A stretch of 64,000 nt of DNA from Nyssa sinensis (GCA_008638375.1 CM018052.1:5039017-5103016), one strand, 5' to 3'. Positions 1 to 10,751 are shown, counted from the stretch's first letter. Numbers and translations are program-made. Notes: generated by a model from the sequence alone, not told the origin.

Positions 1-580
1 ATCATGTGGGGTTTGCATGGGTTGTCATTGGTTGCTTTAGGTGGCAAGTTAGGGCAATACAAAGATATATACAAATAAGTTGCATATATATGCACAAAGT
101 AATGGGTAGCCTAACTGGTAAGTTTTTGGGAAGAGTTTATCCTCTCAAAGGTCAAGGGTTCAATTCCCTTGGCCTCCCATTTGGCCATTTTTCACCATTT
201 TGGGCTAAGGCCACGTTTGGCTACGCAGTAATTCAGTTTCTGATGTTTGCCTCATAACTTTCATTCCGTAACTCCTTTTTCGATGCGGTTTGTTCCGAGA
301 GTTTCATATTTCAGTTATCTTCAGTGTCAGAGGTTCCGTGTCATTTATTACTCATTCGGGATTTCCCGGGTTAGCTAATTCGTGTTCCGTTAGTATTAAG
401 ACGACGTTATTTCACCGAATTAATCAGTAATTTGGATTCGGGTAGAATACCCTTCCCTCCAGACATATTTAATTATTTAATCGGTCTATGGTGTCCGCCG
501 GGATTATGATTAATTCCCTAAATCATTCTGTAATTCGGTACTAATTAATAATTATTAATTTCACGGGATCGGGGTGTTAC
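1..580 (-). repeat. Partial LTR 'D3' (reversed, runs off the left edge)
   Basis: The segment ends at 571-580 with GGGTGTTACA, the reverse complement of the TGTAACACCCC start shared by the LTRs here. The preceding AT-rich block (TTAATAATTATTAATT) matches the starts of D1 and D2 in reverse. Downstream sequence switches abruptly at 581 to plus-strand Ty3/Gypsy pol, so this is the 5' end of a minus-strand LTR inserted into element A. The far boundary is outside the window, so solo versus full element cannot be told. An 83-codon open frame inside it has no family resemblance. Confidence 0.75.
104..179 (+). other. tRNA-like module in LTR D3
   Basis: GGGTAGCCTAACTGGTAAG at 104-122 resembles a tRNA box A/D-arm, and GGTTCAATTCC at 157-167 resembles box B. 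The T-arm is canonical in shape: stem AAGGG/CCCTT around a seven-base loop TTCAATT, followed by a TCCCA-like end. Spacing fits a tRNA body, but no clear anticodon arm or acceptor pairing is visible, so this is tRNA-derived and not a functional tRNA. It is antisense to the LTR that carries it. Matching modules occur in D1, D2, B, B2 and C. Confidence 0.55.
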
Positions 581-1245
581 AAGATGGGAGTAGGACTACA
601 AAGAAAGTATTACCGCCAGTAGCGAATGAGTTCCCAGATGTCTTTCCGGATGACTTGACTAGTTTATCGCCGAGATGAGAGATATAGTTCACGATAAAGC
701 TTATCCCAGGCAGTATGCCTATTTCTATTCCACCTTATCGTATGGCTCTAGTTGAGTTGAGGGAGTTGAAGGAGCAGTTGATTGATTTATAGGGTAAGGG
801 TTTTATTCATCTTAGTACTTCGTCGTGGGGTGCTTCGGCATTGTTCATGAAAAAGAAGGATGGGACATTACGTTTGTGTGTGGATTATAGGAAGCTGAAT
901 CGGGTCACTATCAAGAATAAGCACCCGTTATCGAGGATAGATCACTTGTTTAATCAGCTTAAGGGTTTGAGATGCTTCTCAAAGATCGATCTTCGATTAG
1001 GGTATCATCAGTTAAGAGTACAGGAGGAGGATGTGGCAATGATAGCTTTTCGCACTCATTATGGTCATTATGAGTTTGTAGTTATGCCATTTGGTGTAAT
1101 GACTGCCTCGACGACGTTCATGGATTTGATACATCGCATCTTTAGTCCTTATTTATATCAGTTTATCGTGATCTTTGTTGATGACATTCTGATCTACTCA
1201 GCTTCTGAGGAAGAGCATGCTTTCCACTTACGTACTGTATTATAG
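581..1245 (+). pseudogene. pol (fragment): Element A reverse transcriptase (Ty3/Gypsy), broken
   Basis: RT copies the element RNA into DNA. The 841-1245 frame carries the RT core in order: [33 protein letters not shown] and the catalytic FVDDIL. Upstream (about 600-840) the N-terminal RT region continues but has an in-frame TAG at 790 where the family usually has Gln. The frame ends at a TAG at 1243, again at an expected Gln, just after the HLRTVL segment. It lies immediately beside LTR D3, which replaces the upstream gag/protease part. The family call is secure; the copy is dead. Confidence 0.92.
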
Positions 1246-2075
1246 ATTTTGAGGGAGATCGTCTGTTTGCTAAGTTCTCAAAGTGTGAGTTTTGGCTTCA
1301 AGAGGTGCAAGTTCTAGGCCATGTTGTAATAAGTAGCAGGGTATCCATGGATCCTTCTAAATTGACTCTGTTATGAGTTGGGAGACGCCAAAGAATGTGT
1401 TTGAGATATGAAGTTTCTTAGGATTGGCAGGATACTACCATTGATTGATAGAGGGATTTTCTCATCTTGTCGAGCCGATGATTCGTCTGACTTGGAAGGG
1501 CATTAGATTCGAATGGAGTGATGGCTGTGAGCAGTCATTTCAGGAGCTAAAGAGGAGGCTGACTTTAGCACCTATTTTGATTATACTGAGGGAGGTATTA
1601 GCTATACAGTTTATTACAATGCGTTGTGAGAGGGACTAGGTTATGTATTGATGCAGGGGGATAAGGTGGTAGCTTATGGTTCTTATTAGTTGTAGAACCA
1701 TGAGCATAACTATCCTATACATGATTTGGAGTTAGCTATTGTCATCATTGCACTTAAGAGATGGCGACATTACTTATACGGGAAGAGGTTCGAGGTGTCC
1801 TCGGATCACAAGAGCCTTAGACATATTTTCACGCAGAAAGACTTGAACCTTTGGTAGAGTAGATGGATAGAGTATATGGAGGACTATGACTTTGACCTTC
1901 AGTACCATCCTAGGAAGGCCAATGTCGTAGTAGATGCACTTAGTAGGAGACCAAGGAGCACTATTGCTAGCATTGTTATCAGGGAGTGGGAGATGATTAG
2001 AGATATTGGCGGGTTTGACTTGGACTTTATCGAGTTTGAGGGACACGCCACACTATTCAGTTTGTGTGCATAACC
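1246..2075 (+). pseudogene. pol (fragment): Element A RT connection and RNase H, broken
   Basis: Continuation of element A pol after the RT core. The 1445-1639 frame has the connection-domain segment FEWSDGCEQSFQELKRRL, and 1640-2075 has RNase H-like blocks (VVAYGSY, HDLELA, WRHYLYG, SDHKSL, then [16 protein letters not shown] at the end of the domain). RNase H degrades the RNA strand during reverse transcription. Frameshifts near 1260-1440 and in-frame TAG codons at 1687, 1693 and 1855 destroy the frame; these fall where related elements have glutamine. Open frames on the other strand here are shadows. Confidence 0.88.
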
Positions 2076-2349
2076 TATGCTGTTGAGTAGGGTTATTAAA
2101 GTACAGTTACAGGACACAGAGGTAGAGCAAATTCAAGCCCGAGTTATTAGTATCGGGGGCTTTAAGGGATGGACAGTTCATTTTGACCTTAGCCTGAGGT
2201 ATATGGGTAAAGTCATTGTTCTAGAGTCTCTTAAGGCTGATGTTCTTTGAGATTTCCTTCATTCACGTCTAGCAATACACCTAGGGGGCACTAAGATGTA
2301 CCATGATTTACGCCGCCAGTATTGGTGGACGGGATGAAGGGAGATGTCG
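2076..2349 (+). pseudogene. pol (fragment): Element A integrase N-terminal part, split by LTR F1
   Basis: The reading contains LHSRLAIHLGGTKMY and LRRQYWWTG, the usual run-up to the integrase HHCC zinc-binding domain. It stops at 2349, where solo LTR F1 inserts, and resumes at 6325 with a Cys-containing VSRCLM segment. Removing F1 and one target copy joins the two halves in a sensible order, which is the main evidence for the insertion. Integrase inserts the cDNA into the host chromosome. One stop and a frameshift are present. Confidence 0.82.
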
Positions 2350-3194
2350 TGTAATACCCCGACCCAAAATATCGAGTCATATGGCACGCATTATGAGGTT
2401 ATGAAAAATTAGTGTAAAGATTATAAATAGAAGAGAATAATTAATTAATTTAATATAATTAAATTAATTAAATATAAGAAATTAATTATTAGTTATAATT
2501 AATGAAAAATATGATGACACACACATACACACGTTAAAGGTGTATTGTGTGTAAATATGGCCAAGTATGTATATGTGTATGTAAATATATATATGTATAG
2601 ACATATATGTAAATAAGAATGATTATATATATAGGTATATATGTATGTATGTCAATGTGTGTGTGTAGTTGCTGAACAATGAATGAGTGTATGTGTGTCG
2701 GCTGTGTGTGTGTCTTAGTGTGTTAGTTTGTGTGTAATATAATATGTATATAACTTATAAATATCAAGCAAGAATTAAATGAAAAACTGTGGATTGAAAA
2801 AGTAAAATTAAATGGCTGTAAGAGAATTGATGAGAAGTGAAAGATAGGGCTGAAGTCGTATAGAGAGAGAGAAAGATTAAGAGAGAGAGAGAAGGGTCGA
2901 TTGAATGGGCTATAAGAGCAAGTGCATGCACTGCATGCTTGCTCTGTAAGAAAGAGACCAAGAGATAAGGAAGCTAGAAGAAGAATCAGAAGTAAAAGGG
3001 AGGGAGAAACCACTGTAACAAGTAAACCCAAAATTTCCATGTTTTTCTCTCTCTAGAATTTTTCCTATGTATGAACTGTTTTAAGCCTTGATTTTGTATA
3101 TATGATATTTAGAACATGTTTAAAAAAGAACAAGCATGAAAATTTACTACGAAAATAGTCAAAAACACCAAACCCACAAATGATAGCCATGAAA

Positions 3195-3215
3195 GGACCT
3201 TGCTTAAGCAGGTCT
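3195..3215 (+). other. Conserved LTR hairpin 1 (F1 copy)
   Basis: GGACCT and AGGTCT flank a short spacer that itself pairs TGC/GCA around TTAA, giving a strong hairpin with one bulge. The same GGACCT...AGGTCT arrangement recurs in B2 (19132-19153), D1 (24325-24345) and, on the minus strand, D2 (56541-56561). The surrounding sequence is otherwise divergent. Function unknown. Confidence 0.5.
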
Positions 3216-3921
3216 GAACCAACTCTTGCCAAACTAGTTTTGGCTTATCAAGACCTCAAACAGAGACCATGAGTGTTTTAAAAACCTTAATACGCGATCA
3301 CAAGCCTAAGAAATGACCTCCAAAAATCAAATTTGCAGGTACGGGTTCCCAAGACCAACCTCATAAACATGAACTTAAAACGATTTTTAAGAATGGGGGA
3401 TGAAACTCTAGGATGAAAGGACCACAATAGAACAAATCCCATAAGATTTGGATAAGAAATGGGCATAAACGAGCAGGTTACAGGTTTGACTATCCAACCC
3501 TAAACCGAACAACTGAGCTCATTTTAAAACCTAAAATGAATAACAAGAAGCTCCTTAATATGTCAGAAACATTTTGGATTAAAAACAGTAGAGTTTGAGT
3601 AACTCAAAACGCACGAAAATGGAAGCTTTTAGCTTCGAGAATTAGGGCAACAGGGGCTGATCAGTGGGGAAGACAACCTTGAGTCGACTCGTAACTCGTT
3701 TGAAATGGGTGGGGGTGACTCGGACACGTGGTGGCCTTGAGGGCTGCCACCGCATTTATTAAAACGCTGCCGTTTTGAATTAGGGTTATAAAACCCTAAA
3801 CCGACTGTTTGGTTACGCGTATACGAGCCAATTAAATAACCTGTACGCGAGTAGGATATCTTATCCGTGTTTTAAAAGCTTATCCGTCGTTTGTTTCAAA
3901 GAAAAACAGAAAAAAAATAAG

Positions 3922-4003
3922 GAACCGTAGTTCCTAAGGTTCGAACGCCCAACGAACCCTATGAAACCAAGGCTTCTTTCCACTGAGACATGCATATGCG
4001 TGT
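3922..4003 (-). other. tRNA-like module 1 in F1
   Basis: Read on the minus strand it has a box A-like TCTCAGTGGAAAG and a box B-like GTTCGAACC about 45 bases downstream, next to an inverted repeat (GGAAC...GTTCC). It is the counterpart of the mid-LTR module seen in F2, G and B2. No complete cloverleaf is visible. Confidence 0.45.
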
Positions 4004-4021
4004 GACAATATATGGCAAGAA

Positions 4022-4024
<3 letters not shown>

Positions 4025-4056
<32 letters not shown>
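4025..4056. repeat. (TA)n microsatellite in F1
   Basis: About 16 uninterrupted TA units lie between the two tRNA-like modules of F1. The IYIYIY open frames reading through it on both strands are artefacts of the repeat. Confidence 0.95.
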
Positions 4057-4058
<2 letters not shown>

Positions 4059-4093
4059 CGTAATTAATATATATAGAATCAAAAAAATAAAAA

Positions 4094-4180
4094 GGTGCAT
4101 TGCACCTGGTGGGATTCGAACCAGAAAACAAGGGGAAAATGTGGCACGTGCTAACCAAGAATATAGGACAATCCCCTGGG
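4094..4180 (-). other. tRNA-like module 2 in F1
   Basis: On the minus strand a perfect box B (GGTTCGAATCC) sits about 45-50 bases after a box A-like CTTGGTTAGCACGTG, and the 3' part forms CTGG...CCAG around the T-loop. Two tRNA-like modules lie within 260 bp in this LTR, both antisense to the element. Confidence 0.5.
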
Positions 4181-5318
4181 ATTTAATCCCACAAATAAAT
4201 ATATAATATACATAAATTATATTAAATCAATTAAATAGAAATTAATTAATTAATTAAATTAAATAATGACGAAATGGTCCGTTGTCCAAAATTGGACAAG
4301 TTATTAGTATATTCTTACTATTTTGGACCCCTTAAGTCCAATGGTGAGGTCCCGAAAAATTAAGACACGTAAAGGGGTAAAATTACCATTTTGTCCCTAG
4401 TACTCCTAAGCCCAAACTGAAGTCCGCGAAAGCCTAAATTGACTTTCTTCGACATTCCAGACTCAATGATAGAGTCTAATTGACCAAAAGAAGTGTCTAG
4501 AATAAAGAGACACAAAATTTTATGAATAGCATAAGTCAGGTGACGATAAATTAGAACGATTGCCCTACGTACTAAATTAAGTAGTAAGGTTCGTATTTTG
4601 AAATAAAATACGGAAAGATACGACACGTAAACATGTGAAGTAAATAAATTAAACTTAAAATTAATGGAGCTACCAGAAGAGTATAAATTGAAATAAATTA
4701 AATTCCTAAATACGCTAAATTGTGTGATAGGTTAAGATTACGAGTTAAATTAAGTACATATGAATTTTATGGAATATTTGTAAATTATTTAGGATTTAAT
4801 ACGGTCTAAGCATAAGTTAAGAAGCATCAAATAGGTGATGTTGCAGTGAATGTGAAGTTAATGAGACTATGTATGAATTGTTCTAGGGAGATACAAAGGA
4901 AGTGGGAAAGCACATTATTTGCACTGACCCTAAGGACCAAGGTGAGTAACCCTGTATTTGAAGTGGAGATTTAACTCCATGGATTTGAAAAGGTTTTAAG
5001 TTCAAAGGATATGAAGTGTTTAAATTTCAAATTCAGTATCTACATGATTCAATTTTAAATTATTATGTTCTTATAAACTCTATCATGACATGCTCAGTGA
5101 ATGGTTTCTACCGCAGTTTTCTTAAAATATATTTCAACATGTCTAAAGTTAACAATTCTTGTTAAATATTCTAAATTTGCTTATTTCAAGTATACGAAGA
5201 TTTTATTATGAAGTCATGAACGTGATGTTTTAAAATACTCATGAAAAGTATCTATTTGAAGAAGTCATATGATAAATGTATTTGTAATGTAAGATAAACA
5301 GTGCATAAGTACATAGGC

Positions 5319-5421
5319 AGGATTTAGGGTTTCTTCGGAACTCAATTGACCTGTCATGTGCCATATAGATAGGATTTTGGGTTTCTTCGGAACTCAATTG
5401 CCTTGTCAAATGCCAGGTGGC
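5319..5421 (+). repeat. Tandem duplication of ~52 bp in F1
   Basis: Two adjacent, slightly diverged copies share the core GTTTCTTCGGAACTCAATTG (first copy 5319-5370, second 5371-5421). F2 has only a diverged single equivalent near 58630, so the duplication arose after the two copies separated. It lies within the putative LTR intron. Confidence 0.75.
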
Positions 5422-5758
5422 AGGATTTAATCCCTCAGGCATGAGATATCTCGAGAAACTCTATCTGTTCTATCAAGGAATGAGTCTTCCCTACCTTTTA
5501 GGGACCAGGAAGATGTTTTCGATCGGTTCAGTTGGATTATCTCCACATATATAAAAAATGGGAGTCTGGTTCGAAACAGATTCTACTAATGAAAATGATA
5601 AGATGTTATGTTTGAAAATGGAAGCAGGTTTTACCTTCATTTTCATTATGCATGTTATATGTTTTGAAGTTATATGTATATGTTGGCTTGAATACTTTAA
5701 ATGTTTCAAAGCTATATGTTTTAAGGAATGCATATTTTCTGTGTTCAAGGTATATGAG

Positions 5759-5810
5759 CAATTGGTAGTGACTGTTTTACAACTCTTACATGCTAAACCA
5801 CTGCCAATTG
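5759..5810. other. Conserved inverted repeat in family F LTRs
   Basis: CAATTGGTAGTG (5759-5770) pairs with CACTGCCAATTG (5799-5810) across a 28-base loop. F2 has CAATTGGTAGCG (59296-59307) and CATTACCAATTG (59339-59350). The arms differ between copies yet mostly still pair (G-U included), while the loop is poorly conserved. That suggests selection on structure in the ancestral element RNA. Role unknown. Confidence 0.6.
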
Positions 5811-6319
5811 AAACCCCATGACGAATACTGGAATTACTCACAAGCTTAGATTAGCTTACCCGGATTTTTATTCGGACCCCCATTTCAGGTGATTTACGAC
5901 AGATCTGATTATAATGTTGATGCTGACAAGTCTAGCCATTTTTGAAGATATGTTTAAGTAGTTTCTTTTGGGAAACCCTATGAACTATACTAGTATGTTT
6001 TGTATTAGTAAAACAGTACACTGTTATGTATAAGCCCCACGGGGCAACCAAACATGTTGTATTTATAAAGTCTTTAAATTTTTATTATGCTCTGAAAGTA
6101 TAATCATGTGTACCATTATGTAAAGAGCGGCAGTATCGGACGGATGTGCGAAATTTAAAATGAGAAAAGAAAAGAAATTTTTTTTCACGATTCCGCAAAC
6201 ACATGTTGCACTGCCATTCGATATCACTACTTATGTGAGCCTTTGCCCTAAAGTCCCTGGGCTTGAGGGTGGCGGTCGCGATTCGAGAATCCGCACAGGG
6301 TGGGTTTCGGGTCGTGACA

Positions 6320-7489
6320 TGTCGTACTGTTTGTATCAAGATGTCTCATGTGATAGTAGGTTAAGGCAGAGCACTAGAGACCTGGGGGTTTGTTATAGCC
6401 ATTGCTAGTGGCCGAGTGGAAGTGAGAGTTTATTACTATGGATTTTGTGACGGGTCTTCCGAGGTCACCTAGAGGTCACGATGTAGTTTGGGTTATTGTT
6501 GACAAGTTGATGAGTTCTGCACATTTCCTACCAATTAGAGTGACTAATTCAGTGGATGTTCTTAGTAGGTTATATATCCGAGAGATAGTACGACTATATG
6601 GTATTCCTGTTTCCATTGTTTCAGACCGAGATCCACGTTTCACTGCACAATTTTGGTAGAGACTTCAGACAGCCTTAGGGACTCAGCTACTGTTTAGTAC
6701 TGCTTTCCATCCTCAGATTGACGGCCAGTTAGAGCATACTATCTAGACACTTGAGGATATGTTTAGGGCATGTGTTATGGATTTCACAGGTAGTTGGGAA
6801 GATCATCTTGCTCTAGTAGAGTTTTCCTACAACAACAACAATTAGTCTAGTATCGAGATGGCACCTTTCAAGGCGTTGTATGATAGATTATGTCGTTCAC
6901 TGATATGTTGGACCGAGGTAGAGGAGATGATTGCCTTAGGGCCTAACATAGTCCGTGAGACCACGAAGAAGATACAGATGACTCGGTGATATTTGTTGAT
7001 AGCACAGAGCTGCCAAAAGAGTTATGCAGACAAAAGGCGACGACCTCTGTTATTTGATATTGGGGGACATGCATTCCTCAAGGTAGCACCATGATGGGGA
7101 TTGATGAGATTCGGGCGTAGCAGGAAACTATCCTTGAGAGGGTTGGTGAGGTGGCCTATCAATTGGCGCTACCGCCTCAGTTATCTGGGGTTTATAATGT
7201 CTTTCATGTATTGATGTTGAGGAAGTATGAGCCTGACCCTTCACATATGCTTGATTGGATCGATCTTCAGGTAAAGAGTGATGTTTCTTATGATGAGAGG
7301 CCTATAGAGATATTGGACTCAAGGGACCAAGTTTTGCGGGATAAGACCATCCCTTTGGTCAAGGTTCTTTGGAACCACTACGGGGGCGAGGAGGCCACTT
7401 GGGAGCGCGAGGTTAAGGTCTGCGCTAGGTATCCAGAGTTTTTTGTCCATAGAGGTACATTTCTAAATTTCGGGATGAAATGTATTTAA
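6320..7489 (+). pseudogene. pol (fragment): Element A integrase core and chromodomain, broken
   Basis: This resumes pol after F1. The integrase catalytic core has MDFVTGLPRS (first Asp), IVSDRDPRF (second Asp) and a DGQLEHTI region where the Glu lies. It is followed by SYADKRRRPL and VFHVLMLRKYEPD, then a chromodomain-like tail (DKTIPLVKVLW, EEATWERE, YPEFF) in the 7151-7489 frame. Integrase performs insertion; the chromodomain usually steers plant chromoviruses to heterochromatin. In-frame TAG codons at 6657, 6744 and 6843 replace expected glutamines, and at least one frameshift separates core and tail. The order places it in the chromovirus branch, probably Tekay/Del-like. Confidence 0.88.
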
Positions 7490-7500
7490 GGGGGGAAGAA
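7488..7500 (+). other. Polypurine tract of element A
   Basis: AAGGGGGGAAGAA lies immediately before the TGTGAAGATCT start of LTR E1 and directly after the pol stop codon. This is the expected primer site for plus-strand DNA synthesis and marks E1 as element A's 3' LTR. Confidence 0.85.
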
Positions 7501-7926
7501 TGTGAAGATCTAAAAAATTAGAGTAAATTTTTCGTTTTGCCAGTAGGACATTATTCATGCATTATTTGCCGGTAGGGGCACTATACATGTATCATTTAGA
7601 CATAAGTTATGTTTAGAAGCATAATTTGAGTATTCCATAGAAGGTAAATATGCTTATAATGTTTAAATACACCTCTTGTGAGAATTTGAGCTAAATCGGA
7701 GATAATATGAAAAATGGGCCCAAAAGACCAACCCGGGTGGGCTTGGCCGCATTCGCCAGTAGGAGAAAACTTTTTTTTTTTTCTAGAAAATATCATTTAA
7801 AATAATTTTAAAAACTTTGGTTAAATCAGAATATTGATTTGAGGCAATTCGGGACAAGCTGTAGTGTAACAGGGTCCCGTGGCTCATTAGGGTCAAAAGG
7901 GTCTTTTCATCCCTTGACCCCTTTAG

Positions 7927-7934
7927 TATAAATA
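7927..7934 (+). promoter_or_regulatory. TATA box of LTR E1
   Basis: TATAAATA follows a run ending ...GACCCCTTTAG. E2 has the same octamer at 59753-59760 after CCTCTCCAC, at the same relative position and in front of a conserved leader (AAAACTTAGGTTTTTC / AAAACCCTAGTTTTTTC). Conservation between copies marks it as the likely Pol II promoter of this family. Confidence 0.65.
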
Positions 7935-8179
7935 GATCACTTAAGAGGTAAAAATATCACAACTTCGCTAAAGAAAGTGCAGAATCCCGAGTTTGGGGAG
8001 AGGCCATGAAGAAAACTTAGGTTTTTCAACTTTCTGCCTTCCAAAACACATCTCTAACCTTGGAATCTCTCAAGGCTTCCTTCTAGGAAGTTGTTCCCCA
8101 CCACAAGAGCTACAATCCTACAGATTGGTTCGACTTTGAAGTGATCACAACTCCCTAGGGTTGAGAAAAACCCTTTTGG

Positions 8180-8760
8180 GTATGATATTTTACTAAATAA
8201 AGACTAGAGTTAAGTTTGTTGGTGTTTTTATAAGTTAGTTGTATGACTTACTCCTTACTTGATGTTAGAAAACCACCTAAAATATAGTTGCTTTGAAAAC
8301 CTAGGGTTGGTACTTTGTGTACTTGTGTATTTTTTGAGAATTTGGTAAAGTTGTGAACATGTAATATGAATATATGTATAATTGATTGTATTATAGCCTA
8401 TGTTCATGTAGACAAAGTCTTGTGGTTTGAAATTTATGGTTTGCTTAATGTATGATGCATGATTTAAGACACACCCCATGTGTTTAATAAAATGCCTCAT
8501 AGGAATTGCATGGTAAATTAAGGCATATTGTGAATCTTTGGAAACATGGAATGTGTTGAGCACTTTGGTGCTAAGCATTATGAGGGCATAGAGTTGCATG
8601 TGTGTGTCATGCATATTGCCATTACATTACATTAGTGAATTAGAGGCTTTATAGCTCACAAATGTTCACTTTGCACATGCCATAACTTACCTTTATTCTT
8701 TGTTTAGCATTATGTCAAACAGGTCGTCGTGCTTGCCTTACATGGGATTACAGTTTTTAG
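8180..8760 (+). other. Putative LTR intron in E1
   Basis: The donor TTTTGG|GTATGATAT (8180) and acceptor CAGTTTTTAG|ATGAGAC (8760) match E2's AG|GTATGATAC (60007) and ATATTTCAG|ATGAGAC (60888). Both copies keep the same exon start ATGAGAC although the intervening lengths differ (581 against 882 nt). Confidence 0.45.
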
Positions 8761-9489
8761 ATGAGACTCTCGGCAGATGAGACTTGATGGAGTCCTGGAG
8801 TATGGAGGGGAAAATAGACTTTGAAATGTATTTGGTCTAAGGGCAATATTTTGTATGTAGGGGCATAAGTCCTATGAAGTTTATTTCATGTTTAAAAGTT
8901 TAGACTTTGTGTAAATTATAAACTTGATTTTATGTTAGATTGTATTGAATTGTGTATTGAATATGAATGAGGAGCATGGAGCTCCAAGTAGTTACTTTGT
9001 TTTTGAAATATGATTGTGGATATTGGAAATATATAATTGTGCAAATAAATGTTCTATTAGGTGTTGTTGTTGGTGTTGAGGAGGATGAGGATGAGGAATG
9101 GGATGAGGAAAAAGGTCAATAAATAAAGGAGACTATGGTAAAAATTTTCAAGAATAGTAACTAGGTTGAGTGGAGTGGGTGAGCATGCCTATATTTTCTA
9201 AGTAAAGAATCAAATGAATTAAGAAGAAAAAGAAAGGTAAAGAAATGAAAATAGGGGCATAAAAGGAGACTTAGGACAAATTAGTCAAAAATTACTTAAG
9301 GTAAAAAAATAGGAGAAAAAGGTAAAATGGTCATTTTACATGTCATAAGGTCCCACACCAAGTTTGGTGATGAAATAAATTGAAATGGGTACAAAAAATG
9401 TCAAAATTAAGATTTTAGGCTAAGGTTGGAAATTCTAGTACTGTATCAAAAAAGGCTACTGAAATTACTATAGCATAAGGGGTAGGAGG

Positions 9490-9640
9490 CTTGCAGACCA
9501 GCAAGCAGGCAACCCAGTCGCGTATGCGTTGTCCTCCCAGGCCCTACTGCATCACGTCCGCACGCCGCACGTCGCATGCCACCTACGCGAACGCCCGCGC
9601 CTGCGGGTGCTTGGCCGCCCTTCCTTGCTCACCCGCGTGT
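9490..9640 (+). other. GC-rich patch in LTR E1
   Basis: This is a roughly 150-base CpG- and GC-rich block (GCACGCCGCACGTCGC, GAACGCCCGCGCCTGCGGG) in an otherwise AT-rich LTR, about 200-300 bases before the 3' end. E2 has an equally GC-rich but quite different block at the corresponding place (61511-61650). No coding signal. Confidence 0.7.
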
Positions 9641-9861
9641 CTGATTTGACTAGTATTTGAAACTCATTTGGTTGATTCTAGTTAGCATTTTTCATTCTTA
9701 ATTTTGGAAAACATGGGAGAATTAATATATATTCAATTAAATCTAGTCAATTGTATTTTATTAATTCTTTTTAGGTCATTTTCAATCATTCCTCGGGTTT
9801 TGAAAATTTGGGGCGTGACAAAGATAAACTAACAAAATGTTTATCTTTTGATATAGTGACA

Positions 9862-10751
9862 ATGGTGAATACAAGAAGAAACTCAAGTAATCCCAATGAA
9901 CAGCTGGACAGGGTCGAGCAGATCCTAGAAACAATGGCCTGGGCTATGAGCAGTGTTCAAGCCCAGAGTGGGGCACGACAGCAGGTGCAAAATCCCCAGC
10001 CACCTCAAGACCAAGGATAACCTACAAAATCAAGGAACACCGCAACGCATAAATTGTTTTAGAGTTTCAAACTGCCAAGGTTTGATGTCTCACATCTACG
10101 ATCGACGCTGAGGTGTGGGTCATAGAGATGGAGCCTGTATTTATAGTCCTACCCTGTACTAAGGAGCATAAGGTCTTATTTGTTGCCTTCACTTTTAAGG
10201 ATACAGCATACCGATGATGGCTCCTGGAGAAAGAAAGAGAAACTCCAATGACTTGGGTGCGATTCTTAGAGGTATTCTATAACAAATATTTCCCATGGTT
10301 AACTAAGAACTAGAAAATAGTAGACTTCGTAACCCTTACCCAGGGGAGTATGACTGTCAAGGAATACATTGCCATAGAGGACCTAAAGGCCAGGAAATTC
10401 GAAAATGGCCTCAAAGACAGCATCAAGTACAACATTGGGCCCTTGGAGCTTCCAACATACAACGCAGTGGTAAACTGTGCCAAAATCTTTAAGAGGGCCG
10501 AAAATGCTCTAGCCTAGAAAGATAAAAAGAAGACTGAAACCACTCCTTAACTGATGAAGAGGACTAAGACTGGGGCCAAGAGTGCAACCTTTGTGAATAA
10601 GGGGGGTAACACCAACCAAAAGACTTCAGAGACCTCATTGTGCCCTACCTGTCAAAAACGTCACTTTGCATTCTGTTGGCAACTCACTTGGGCTTGCTAC
10701 AAGTGTGGGAAAACCAGGCATCTCATAAAGGATTGTCCAAAATGGAACTAA
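9862..10751 (+). pseudogene. gag (fragment): Element H gag, broken
   Basis: Gag forms the particle shell and binds element RNA. The start is ATG at 9862 (MVNTRRNSS), the same opening as element G's gag. The N-terminal coiled region runs to 10017. The capsid part follows with frameshifts and stops (WLLEKERETPMTW, NKYFPW, GSMTVKEY, KYNIGPLELPTY). The nucleocapsid zinc knuckle CYKCGKTRHLIKDC in the 10554-10751 frame keeps all CCHC ligands. No LTR end or PBS is seen directly upstream; I infer that element A inserted between H's PBS and gag. Confidence 0.85.

Larger units (their letters stand above)
4942..5888 (+). other. Putative LTR intron in F1
   Basis: The donor is AAG|GTGAGTAAC at 4942 and the acceptor CATTTCAG ends at 5888, giving a potential 947 nt intron. 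F2 has the same donor (AAAG|GTGAGTAAT, 58044) and a matching late acceptor (TTCTTTCAG, 62283). Conservation of both sites between two diverged copies supports a real splice unit in the ancestral leader; there is no transcript evidence here. Confidence 0.45.
2350..6319 (+). mobile_element. Solo LTR 'F1' inside element A pol
   Basis: It starts TGTAATACCCCGACCC at 2350 and ends GGGTTTCGGGTCGTGACA at 6319 (3970 bp). It is flanked by a perfect 5 bp target duplication TGTCG (2345-2349 and 6320-6324). There is no internal region, so it is a solo LTR left after LTR-LTR recombination. Contents: a (TA)n tract, two antisense tRNA-like modules, a putative intron, a tandem duplication and a conserved inverted repeat, listed separately. 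It is the same family as F2, but F2 lacks roughly 1 kb of the first half. Predicted small proteins here are low complexity or shadows. Confidence 0.9.
7501..9820 (+). repeat. LTR 'E1', 3' LTR of element A
   Basis: It runs from TGTGAAGATCTAAAAAATTA (7501) to GGGGCGTGACA (9820), 2320 bp. It is the same family as solo LTR E2. Shared parts include the start block, a TATAAATA box, a short GAGCAC...GTGCT hairpin (8555-8570 region), a splice-like donor and acceptor, and a GC-rich patch close to the 3' end. No PBS follows at 9821, so element A ends here and older sequence (element H gag) resumes. An open frame on the minus strand (8255-8614) shows no recognisable family. Confidence 0.85.

Noticed and set aside
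5319..5421. CRISPR-like repeat array
   Set aside because: Only two adjacent copies with no spacers, in a plant LTR. Simple tandem duplication.
581..7489. Endogenous pararetrovirus or other virus
   Set aside because: Domain order RT-RNase H-integrase-chromodomain with LTR and PPT is Ty3/Gypsy retrotransposon. No movement or coat protein genes are seen.
9821..9861. Element E1 as the 5' LTR of the following gag
   Set aside because: No PBS after 9820, whereas a pol end and polypurine tract lie directly before 7501. E1 is the 3' LTR of A; the gag belongs to another element.
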